A stretch of DNA of 9,965 bases, from contig CAMBSR010000072.1 of assembly GCA_945870475.1 (NCBI GenBank), positions 1-9,965 of the forward strand, in the 5' to 3' direction. Below, in pieces: positions 5,195 to 9,965 of the stretch. The notes beneath the pieces are model-generated. The model was not told where the DNA came from. It saw only the letters and a program-made list of their open reading frames with translations, and searched no databases. Made by a program: the position numbers and the translations under genes. How positions within the stretch are numbered: the stretch's first letter is position 1; the number at the start of each line of letters is the position of its first letter. This DNA comes from Phycisphaera mikurensis NBRC 102666. GTDB lineage: Bacteria > Planctomycetota > Phycisphaerae > Phycisphaerales > SM1A02.

Positions 5195-7291
5195 ATGACC
5201 GATCCCGCGAACCCTGCCGGTCCCGCGCCTCGACTGCTGATCCTCGGATGGGATGCCGCCGACTGGTCGTTCATCGACCCCATGCTGGCGCGGGGGGAGC
5301 TCCCGAACTTGGCCCGGCTGGCGGGGCGGGGCGTGCGCAGCGCGCTCGCGACGCTTGACCCCAAGCTGTCGCCCATCCTGTGGACCACCGTGGCCACCGG
5401 CAAGACCGGGGACAAGCACGGGATCCTCAACTTCGTGGAGGCCGATCCTGCCGGCGGCGGGCTGCGGCTGGCGAGCAGCACCTCCCGGCGCACCAAGGCC
5501 CTTTGGAACATCCTGACGCAACACGGCCTCAGGGTGAACGTGGTGTCGTGGTACGCGTCGCACCCCGCCGAGCCGATCTCGGGACTGTGCGTCAGCAACC
5601 TCTTTGCGCAGGGGCGCCCCCACGAAGGCGGGTCATGGCCCATGGCGATGGGCGCCGTCCATCCGCCGTCCGAGGCCGCAACGGTCGCGGCCATGCGGGT
5701 GGACCCGAGTTCGCTGGGACCCGGGCGGCTCACCGAGTTCGTACCCGAGGCCGCGACGTGCCGCGCCGAGGCCGAGCGGCGCCTGCTCGACGCGCTCGCC
5801 ACGCACCTGGCGCAGGCGCGCTCGGTGCATGCAGCCAGCATGCACGCCGTGGGCCGGGGTCCATGGGACTGCACGATGGTGTTCCACGACATGATCGACG
5901 CGCTCGGGCATCACTTCATGACCTACGTCGCGCCGCGCATGAAGCATGTCTCGATGCGCGAGTTCATGCTGTTCGGCGGAGTGATGGCCGCGGCCTACCG
6001 AGAGCAGGACCGCATGCTTGGCGAGCTGCTCGATGCCGCGGGGGAAGGCACGGACGTGATCCTCCTGAGCGACCATGGCTTCCACAACGGGGACTCGCGC
6101 CCCGTGATGCACGGTGCTGCCATGTCGGCCGACCGCATCGCCGCCGAGGCGGCATGGCATGCCCCGGCGGGCGTGCTGGTCATGGCCGGGCCGGGCGTGC
6201 GCGCCGGCGCGGTGCCGCTGGTGCCCGGCCTCCTCGACATCGCGCCCACGGCGCTGGCCCTCCTCGGCCTGCCGATGGGGCGTGACATGGACGGCCGCGT
6301 GCTGGCGGGCGTGATCGAGCGGCCCGCGCCCGCGCCGATCGCGAGCTGGGATGACGAGCCCGGCGACGCAGGCCTGCACGCCGAGGGCGTCCGCCAGGAC
6401 CCGTTCGAGGCATTCGAGGCGATCCAGCAGCTCGTCGACCTGGGCTACATGCAGGCGCTGCCGAAGGACGCCGCGGAACGCGTGGAGTTCGCCCGCGTCG
6501 AGAGCGACGTGAACCTCTCGATCCTGTTCCGGACGACTGGGCGGGCCGCGCAGGCGATCCCGGTGCTCGAGCGCGTCCTGAAGTCGCGACATGCGACCAT
6601 CCGGCACGTGCTCAGGCTGGCCGACGCGCTGGTGCAGTGCGGCCGCCACGAGGAGTGCGCCGAGCTCGCGGCCCGGTGGCTCGACCGGGACGAAGCCGAC
6701 CAGCCCGTGCTGCTGACGCGCGCCATCGCGCTGACCATGCTGGGGCGGCACGCAGAGGCTGCGCGCGAGACGGATCGGATCTCGGCGTCGGACTCCGACG
6801 GGTGTGCGGGGCTCGGCGACCTCTGCATCGCGCAGGGGCGGCCGGACCCCGCGGAGCGGTGGTTCCGCAAGGCGCTCGCATTCCAGGGACGGAGCGTCCG
6901 CGGCCACGTGGGGCTCGCGCAGGTGGCGCTCCTCAGGGACCGGTTGGAGGCCTGCGCGAACCATTGCCTCGACGCAGCGGACATCGACCGCACTGCGGGC
7001 GCCGCGCACTACCTCCTCGGGGTGGCGCTGGCCTGGTTCGGAAGCCTCGACGATGCCGCGAAGAGCTTCGAGGTGGCTTCGACGTTCCTCACGTGCTCTG
7101 CGAGGCCGCTGCGCTACCTGGCGCTGGTCAAGCGGGAATTGGGCGACACTGCGGCCGCGGAAGCGCTCGACGCGCGCGCGAACGAGCTGGAGGCGCGCAT
7201 CGGCGGTCATGCTGATCCGATCGCGATGTTCCCCCGCCCGCCGCACGCGTGGAACGAGTCGCTCCGTGCTCGACGGGGTCCGGCGGCATGA
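5195..7291 (+). CDS. Type I phosphodiesterase / alkaline phosphatase-like protein with TPR-like C-terminus
   Basis: A 698-residue protein; no signal peptide is visible, so probably cytoplasmic. The N-terminal half (about 13-375) is an alkaline-phosphatase-superfamily domain of the nucleotide pyrophosphatase/phosphodiesterase type, which hydrolyses phosphodiester or phosphomonoester bonds with two metal ions. Visible ligands are Asp20 (LGWDAADW), Asp235 and His239 (DALGH), Asp293-His294 (LSDHGF) and His322 before GVLVMAGPGV. The nucleophile position is Ser59 (LSPILWTTVATGK), where the family usually has Thr. MGRDMDGRVL near 361-370 is the usual end of this domain. Residues about 435-665 are alanine/leucine-rich helical pairs resembling four or five TPRs, such as DPAERWFRKALAFQG and DDAAKSFEVAS. 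The tail ends RRGPAA. The natural substrate is unknown. Its last 164 bases are overlapped by a minus-strand frame. Confidence 0.92.
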   Translation: MTDPANPAGPAPRLLILGWDAADWSFIDPMLARGELPNLARLAGRGVRSALATLDPKLSPILWTTVATGKTGDKHGILNFVEADPAGGGLRLASSTSRRTKALWNILTQHGLRVNVVSWYASHPAEPISGLCVSNLFAQGRPHEGGSWPMAMGAVHPPSEAATVAAMRVDPSSLGPGRLTEFVPEAATCRAEAERRLLDALATHLAQARSVHAASMHAVGRGPWDCTMVFHDMIDALGHHFMTYVAPRMKHVSMREFMLFGGVMAAAYREQDRMLGELLDAAGEGTDVILLSDHGFHNGDSRPVMHGAAMSADRIAAEAAWHAPAGVLVMAGPGVRAGAVPLVPGLLDIAPTALALLGLPMGRDMDGRVLAGVIERPAPAPIASWDDEPGDAGLHAEGVRQDPFEAFEAIQQLVDLGYMQALPKDAAERVEFARVESDVNLSILFRTTGRAAQAIPVLERVLKSRHATIRHVLRLADALVQCGRHEECAELAARWLDRDEADQPVLLTRAIALTMLGRHAEAARETDRISASDSDGCAGLGDLCIAQGRPDPAERWFRKALAFQGRSVRGHVGLAQVALLRDRLEACANHCLDAADIDRTAGAAHYLLGVALAWFGSLDDAAKSFEVASTFLTCSARPLRYLALVKRELGDTAAAEALDARANELEARIGGHADPIAMFPRPPHAWNESLRARRGPAA

Positions 7292-7520
7292 GCGACAGCG
7301 CATGGTCGGTGAGGGCACGGGCCGATTCCTCGAGGAGCGCGCGTTCCCGCCGGAAGTCGCAGCTCACGCGCAGGGCGTCGACCGTGACTTCATAGGCCGA
7401 GGACTTGCGCTTTCCCGAAGCGAGCAGCTGCCGCGCGACCCCCAGCGCGACGAGCGTCGTGACGTCCGACATCAGCTCGGAGACGCGCGGATCGTTGATG
7501 TCGGGTTCGAGCGTGTCCAT
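7128..7520 (-). CDS. Small unknown protein, convergent and overlapping the phosphodiesterase gene
   Basis: I do not recognise a family. The frame gives 130 residues from ATG 7520 (MDTLEPDINDPRVSELM). Residues 1 to about 78 look like a real, mostly helical soluble protein with coding-like codon use: third positions are largely G or C over 7290-7520. The last 50 residues (rich in Arg, Pro, Ser) lie antisense to the phosphodiesterase gene and look like a shadow, so the original 3' end may have been lost and the frame extended by chance. An alternative ATG at 7538 adds MPFPRQ; neither start has a Shine-Dalgarno or a TAnCCT element. The open frame continues to 7667, but that part is antisense to the dockerin remnant. 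No signal peptide, membrane segment or catalytic motif is visible. Confidence 0.5.
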   Translation of the reverse strand: MDTLEPDINDPRVSELMSDVTTLVALGVARQLLASGKRKSSAYEVTVDALRVSCDFRRERALLEESARALTDHALSLMPPDPVEHGATRSTRAAGGGTSRSDQHDRRCAPPARSRARRALPRPQCRPIPA

Positions 7521-7580
7521 CTGTCGAGGGAACGGCATTGGCTCGTGCCCGCGAACGAGTGACACGTGACGGGTCCGAAG

Positions 7581-7640
7581 GGCATCGTGAACGGCGCGGA
7601 CCTCGGCATCGTGCTCGCTGCCGCCGTCCGCGCCGCTTAG
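7581..7640 (+). pseudogene. Dockerin fragment, truncated
   Basis: On the plus strand this reads GIVNGADLGIVLA, then AAVRAA and a stop (TAG 7638-7640). Bases 7587-7618 are identical to 3935-3966, the second calcium loop of the dockerin-like domain. The preceding GGCATC matches the first loop (3839-3844), so it is a hybrid of the two loops or derives from another family member. An in-frame stop at 7560-7562 closes it on the left, and the AGWG end is missing. It is an orphan between two minus-strand genes. Confidence 0.75.
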
Positions 7641-7652
7641 CGGGGTCGTCTC
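7610..7652. repeat. 43-bp dispersed repeat, copy B
   Basis: Second copy of the repeat at 4041-4083 (41 of 43 positions). Here it begins inside the dockerin remnant and runs through the stop codon and last five codons of the minus-strand PEP-CTERM-like gene. Confidence 0.85.
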
Positions 7653-8326
7653 CGGGCAACGCGGCATGCGATCGCTGCGGCGATGGTCAGTGCGCCGCCC
7701 GGCACGGGGACCAACGTTCCTTCAAGCATGTACGCCATGTTCACCGGCCGTTGCAACGCGTTCCCCGGAACGCCGAACCCGCCGCCGGGATTGGCCTGCC
7801 AGCTGACGCCGTCACCGATGTCCGAGATGACAACGCCGACTTGTCCGTTCGACCCCGGGTTCACAGCCTGCAGCGACATCCAGTACGAGCCCGCCGCCAG
7901 TTCGATTGCCTGCGGAAGCGAGAGGTCCACGCGCACCCCGGTGCCGAACGCCCCGTATGAGGCCGGCACGCCCAGCGATGCAACCGCAAGCGCGGCGCCG
8001 GCGCCGAGCGCAGCCTGTTGAGGCGATTGGTAGATGCGCAGTTCGAATCCCTGGATGCCGGCGAACGACCCGAACGAACCGTATCCCGCGATCACCGCAG
8101 AGACGGACTCGATTCGGAATGCCGAACTCATCGAGAAGTCATCAAGCGCCAGCAGCTCCCATTGCGGCTCCCCGGGGAAGATCTGGGAACCGTAGCGGTA
8201 GAAGCCCTCCGGGCCCGAAGCGGGCAGGTTCGTCGGGGCACCGATCTGGTCGAAGATCACCGCGGCAAGCGCGCATGGGGCGAATGACAGCGCAGCAATG
8301 GATACGAACGAGAGCTTGACGTCCAC
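7637..8326 (-). CDS. Secreted PEP-CTERM-like (PVPG) protein
   Basis: A 229-residue exported protein of unknown function. The GTG start at 8326 is fixed by a GAGGTG Shine-Dalgarno seven bases upstream; the frame stays open to 8617 but that part crosses the tRNA-derived repeat and is not coding. Residues 1-21 (MDVKLSFVSIAALSFAPCALA) form a signal peptide. The body has the segments LALDDFSMSSAFRIESV and GSYWMSLQAV, typical of beta-sandwich proteins carrying PEP-CTERM tails. The tail is VPVPGG, a short hydrophobic run (ALTIAAAIAC) and RVARRRPR, a variant PEP-CTERM signal. Compared with the gene at 4424 the motif is PVPG and the hydrophobic run is less leucine-rich. The final codons and the TAA fall in the 43-bp repeat, so the arginine tail may have been supplied or altered by that repeat. 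No terminator is obvious. Confidence 0.87.
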   Translation of the reverse strand: MDVKLSFVSIAALSFAPCALAAVIFDQIGAPTNLPASGPEGFYRYGSQIFPGEPQWELLALDDFSMSSAFRIESVSAVIAGYGSFGSFAGIQGFELRIYQSPQQAALGAGAALAVASLGVPASYGAFGTGVRVDLSLPQAIELAAGSYWMSLQAVNPGSNGQVGVVISDIGDGVSWQANPGGGFGVPGNALQRPVNMAYMLEGTLVPVPGGALTIAAAIACRVARRRPR

Positions 8327-8333
8327 GGAAGCA

Positions 8334-8339
8334 CACCTC
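8334..8339 (-). promoter_or_regulatory. Shine-Dalgarno deciding the GTG start at 8326
   Basis: GAGGTG on the minus strand, seven bases, then GTG. It matches the anti-Shine-Dalgarno core well and sets the start at the signal peptide. The 351-base gap 8327-8677 holds this site, the two 92-bp repeats and their hairpins; I see no convincing promoter in 8340-8462. Confidence 0.75.
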
Positions 8340-8462
8340 GGAAGGGAAGGGAGCGGAACCAGGCTGGCCGGGGCGCGGAAGAACCCGGGTACCAGATTCT
8401 GCTCCGCGACGGCGAGGAAGCAAGCCAAATCCCTGGCGATCGGTTGCTGCGGGGAGTGGATC

Positions 8463-8554
8463 CGCAGCGGCGCACAGACCGCCCCCGGAACGACGAAGCG
8501 GAAGGCGCTCGGGCCTTCCGCTTCGGAGTGAGGAGTCGGGCTGGCGGGATTTGA
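8463..8554. repeat. 92-bp perfect direct repeat, distal copy with tRNA-Pro 3' remnant
   Basis: Identical, base for base, to 8605-8696. It contains a 12-bp-stem hairpin and, at 8536-8554, the same 19 bases that form the 3' end of the intact tRNA-Pro gene (discriminator, 3' acceptor strand and part of the T arm, minus strand). The match stops inside the T loop; beyond it the sequence is unrelated to tRNA. The copies are 142 bases apart with a 50-base spacer (8555-8604). Confidence 0.93.
8494..8525 (-). terminator. Terminator-like hairpin in distal repeat copy
   Basis: Perfect 12-bp stem (8494-8505 with 8514-8525) and an eight-base loop, identical to the hairpin at 8636-8667. It no longer follows a complete tRNA, but it may still block read-through. 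Confidence 0.6.
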
Positions 8555-8604
8555 CGTCTGCGACGCAGGCGCCATGGACCGCGCGGCCGGAGGCCGCCGC
8601 GCCG

Positions 8605-8696
8605 CGCAGCGGCGCACAGACCGCCCCCGGAACGACGAAGCGGAAGGCGCTCGGGCCTTCCGCTTCGGAGTGAGGAGTCGGGCTGGCGGGATTTGA
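8605..8696. repeat. 92-bp perfect direct repeat, copy joined to the intact tRNA-Pro
   Basis: Identical to 8463-8554. Its right end (8678-8696) is the 3' part of the functional tRNA-Pro gene, and the rest is the region just downstream of the tRNA, including a terminator-like hairpin. A repeat ending within a tRNA T arm is the usual arrangement of an integrase attachment site, but no integrase is present. Confidence 0.93.
8636..8667 (-). terminator. Terminator of the tRNA-Pro gene
   Basis: Perfect 12-bp stem CGAAGCGGAAGG / CCTTCCGCTTCG with an eight-base loop, starting 11 bases past the tRNA 3' end on the minus strand. It is followed by TCGTTCC, a weak T-rich tail. Confidence 0.75.
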
Positions 8697-8751
8697 ACCC
8701 ACGACCTTTTGACCCCCAGTCAAACGCGCTACCAAACTGCGCTACAGCCCG
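8678..8751 (-). tRNA. trnP: tRNA-Pro (anticodon GGG)
   Basis: A 74-base gene on the minus strand. The acceptor stem CGGGCTG pairs fully with CAGCCCG, with discriminator A at 8678. The D arm is GCGCAGTTTGGTAGCGC. The anticodon stem TTTGA/TCAAA holds the loop CTGGGGG, giving anticodon GGG and G37, as expected for proline tRNAs. The T arm is GTGGG-TTCAAAT-CCCGC. The CCA end is not encoded (CTCC follows), so it must be added after transcription. A terminator hairpin lies just downstream. The 3' 19 bases are duplicated 142 bases away. Confidence 0.97.
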
Positions 8752-8763
8752 AGAGGGTCGACG

Positions 8764-8769
8764 AGTGTA
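8764..8769 (-). promoter_or_regulatory. Putative -10 element (TACACT) of tRNA-Pro
   Basis: TACACT on the minus strand ends 12 bases before the mature tRNA 5' end, implying a 5' leader of only about five bases. No good -35 at 16-18 bases spacing was seen. Confidence 0.4.
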
Positions 8770-8823
8770 GCCGATCCCGGCCACGACCATCCGTCGGTCG
8801 TTATGCGCCCCGCACCCGGCAGC

Positions 8824-8829
8824 GATACT
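8824..8829 (+). promoter_or_regulatory. Possible -10 element (GATACT) near the lipoprotein start
   Basis: GATACT lies four bases before ATG 8834 and 16 before ATG 8846. If used, transcription would start near 8836, which favours the second ATG with a leader of about ten bases. There is no Shine-Dalgarno before either ATG. Confidence 0.3.
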
Positions 8830-8833
8830 CTCC

Positions 8834-9421
8834 ATGCCGGCTGCCATGCACCTTGCCCACCGAACACCCCTGCTCGGCTCGCTCCTGGCGCTCGGCATCG
8901 TCGGCTGTGCTGCGGATCGCCCCGTCGATGCACGCGCAGCGCCGGAGCGCGGGCCCGCCTCGGCCGTTCCCTCGCGCCTGATCCCGCGCGCGCCCACGAG
9001 CGTCACCACCGCCGACCCCGGCACCCATGCCTACGACCGCGACGTCTGGCAGACCCTCCTCTACCACCATGGCAAGATCCGTCGCACCGTGACGGCGCTC
9101 CCCGACGGCCTCGCCGCGGTGACCGAGTCCGACGACCCCGCCGTGGCCACGCTCATCAAGGACCACGCGCTTGCCATGCAGGTACGCATGACCGAGGGTC
9201 TGGCCATCCGCACGTGGGACCCGGTCTTCAAGGAACTCTTCGAGCGTCACGGCAAGGTGAAGCTCGACGTGGTGCTCACCGAGAAGGGCGTCAGCATCAC
9301 CGAGACCACCTCGGACCCGGAGACGCTGAAGCTCCTGCGCGCCCACTCCGCCGGCGTCACGGACATGGTCCGCGAGGGAAGCCGCGCCTCGCAGCGCGAG
9401 ACCCCGCGCGTGTCGGACTGA
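8834..9421 (+). CDS. Putative lipoprotein with two 60-residue-offset repeats
   Basis: 195 residues from ATG 8834. The N-terminus has a lipobox, ALGIVGC, with the lipidated Cys at 25, so it is probably anchored to a membrane outside the cytoplasm. After a Pro/Ala-rich linker the mature part contains two related halves at a constant 60-residue offset: residues 79-122 (HGKI...GL...TES.DP...L...H...M...EG) and 139-182 (HGKV...GV...TETTSDP...L...H...V...EG). Matching residues include His79/139, Gly92/152, Asp-Pro 101-102/161-162, His111/171 and Glu-Gly 121-122/181-182. The family occurs in bacteria as an unnamed conserved protein; I know no function for it. The paired histidines could bind a metal or haem, which is inference. 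The start could also be ATG 8846, placing the Cys at 21. Next is mgtE, 64 bases on, with no clear terminator between. Confidence 0.85.
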   Translation: MPAAMHLAHRTPLLGSLLALGIVGCAADRPVDARAAPERGPASAVPSRLIPRAPTSVTTADPGTHAYDRDVWQTLLYHHGKIRRTVTALPDGLAAVTESDDPAVATLIKDHALAMQVRMTEGLAIRTWDPVFKELFERHGKVKLDVVLTEKGVSITETTSDPETLKLLRAHSAGVTDMVREGSRASQRETPRVSD

Positions 9422-9471
9422 GGCCGGGGGCAGGGCGGGCGGCACGTCGGGCAGGATCCCGCGGACCCCGT

Positions 9472-9477
9472 TACCCT
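9472..9477 (+). promoter_or_regulatory. Putative -10 element (TACCCT) of mgtE
   Basis: TACCCT, eight bases (GCCGTTCC), then the GTG at 9486, with no Shine-Dalgarno. It has the same arrangement as the elements at 900, 1228 and 5183. It suggests mgtE is transcribed on its own, with little or no leader, and so lacks room for a magnesium riboswitch. Confidence 0.5.
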
Positions 9478-9485
9478 GCCGTTCC

Positions 9486-9965
9486 GTGCTCGGACACCTC
9501 GTACAAGTCGAGATCGAGGACCTGATCGCCAACCGCGACTGGGCGGGGCTGCGGAACGTCATCGACAGCCTGAACGACCCGGACGTGGCGGAGATCCTGG
9601 TGGATCTTCCCTCCAACGACGAGGGCGTGATCTTCCGCCTGCTCTCGCGCGACCGCGCGGGCGCCGTGTTCAGCTACCTGCCGGTGGACCAGCAGGCGGA
9701 GCTGATCGCCTCGCTTTCCAGCGAGCAGATGCTCGAGATCGTTAACGCGATGACGCCGGACGACCGCGTCCAGCTGCTCGATGACCTGCCGTCCGAGGTC
9801 ACGCGCCGCATCCTGGATTCACTCAGCCCGCAGGCACGCGCGGCCACGCGCACGCTGCTCGGCTATCCCGAGGGCACCGCCGGCCACGTGATGACGCCGG
9901 AGTACGTGAGCCTCTCGCCGGACATGACGGCGGGCGAGGCGCTCGATCGCATCCGCCGCGCGGAA
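9486..9965 (+). CDS. mgtE: Magnesium transporter MgtE (partial, 5' end)
   Basis: First 160 codons of MgtE, a homodimeric inner-membrane Mg2+ channel. Residues about 10-125 are the cytoplasmic MgtE N domain, an acidic helical superhelix with the recurring patterns AEILVDLP, RAGAVFSYLPVDQQAELI and RVQLLDDLPSEV. The first CBS domain begins near 133 with GHVMTPEYVSLSPDMTAGEAL. The second CBS domain and five membrane helices lie beyond the window. When Mg2+ is plentiful the N and CBS domains bind it and close the pore. GTG 9486 gives the normal N-terminus (MLGHLVQVEIEDLI). No Mg2+-sensing leader is seen upstream, consistent with control at protein level. Confidence 0.95.
   Translation, partial: MLGHLVQVEIEDLIANRDWAGLRNVIDSLNDPDVAEILVDLPSNDEGVIFRLLSRDRAGAVFSYLPVDQQAELIASLSSEQMLEIVNAMTPDDRVQLLDDLPSEVTRRILDSLSPQARAATRTLLGYPEGTAGHVMTPEYVSLSPDMTAGEALDRIRRAE

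Noticed and set aside
5633..7318. 561-codon minus-strand frame opposite the phosphodiesterase
   Set aside because: Arg/His/Gly-rich composition typical of a GC-rich shadow; the plus strand has metal-ligand motifs and TPR-like repeats over the same span.
7560..7640. Dockerin fragment considered as an expressed small protein
   Set aside because: It is closed on the left by a stop at 7560-7562, has no start or Shine-Dalgarno, and lacks the rest of the domain.
8555..8604. Spacer between the 92-bp repeats considered as a second tRNA
   Set aside because: It has small inverted repeats but no acceptor, D or anticodon arm; only the 19-base tRNA 3' remnant is present.
8142..9024. Minus-strand frames reading through the tRNA and 92-bp repeats
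   Set aside because: Their text (for example GSNPASPTPH) is the well-known false translation of a tRNA 3' end. The real gene begins at the GTG at 8326 with its own Shine-Dalgarno.

Overview
This is a GC-rich, gene-dense bacterial window that looks like a planctomycete of the class Phycisphaerae. That placement is an inference from three things: a dockerin-like tail with the NGADLGILLAGWG pattern, two secreted proteins with PEP-CTERM-like sorting tails of the PAPG/PVPG kind, and a lipoprotein and a phosphodiesterase-TPR protein of a type common in that group. No rRNA or other phylogenetic marker is present.

Layout. Bases 1-890 (minus) hold most of a zinc alcohol dehydrogenase, cut by the window edge. 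Bases 976-1221 (minus) encode an 81-residue protein made of three 27-residue CxxC units. Bases 1475-3991 (plus) encode a large secreted protein: signal peptide, seven nearly identical FG-GAP blades, a long beta-rich region and a C-terminal dockerin-like pair of calcium loops. The 432 bases after it contain a strong terminator hairpin, a 43-bp repeat found again at 7610, a short coding-like island on the minus strand, a 26-bp dyad and a sigma-54-type promoter. That promoter faces a PEP-CTERM-like secreted protein (4424-5104). Then come a UUCG-loop terminator and a 698-residue type I phosphodiesterase/alkaline phosphatase-like protein fused to TPR-like repeats (5195-7291). A small unknown minus-strand gene (7128-7520) overlaps its 3' end. 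A dockerin remnant (7581-7640, plus) lies beside the end of a second PEP-CTERM-like gene (7637-8326, minus). Upstream of that gene is a perfect 92-bp direct repeat carrying the 3' end of tRNA-Pro plus a terminator hairpin; the intact tRNA-Pro(GGG) is at 8678-8751 (minus). The right end has a lipoprotein with an internal duplication (8834-9421) and the first 160 codons of the magnesium transporter MgtE.

Two kinds of gene start appear. The three secreted surface proteins have a clear Shine-Dalgarno sequence and a leader. The dehydrogenase, the zinc-ribbon protein, the phosphodiesterase and MgtE lack a Shine-Dalgarno and instead have TACCCT or TATCCT ending 6-9 bases before the start codon, as expected for leaderless or nearly leaderless mRNAs with an extant -10 element. 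A sigma-54-type promoter ahead of a PEP-CTERM-like gene fits the known link between exosortase systems and the PrsK/PrsR sigma-54 circuit. No exosortase, PrsK or PrsR gene is in this window.

I see no complete mobile element, CRISPR array or defence system. The most unusual items are the leaderless/leadered split, the sigma-54 promoter with its dyad, the duplicated tRNA 3' end, and the dockerin remnant whose junction can be explained by a 9-bp microhomology.
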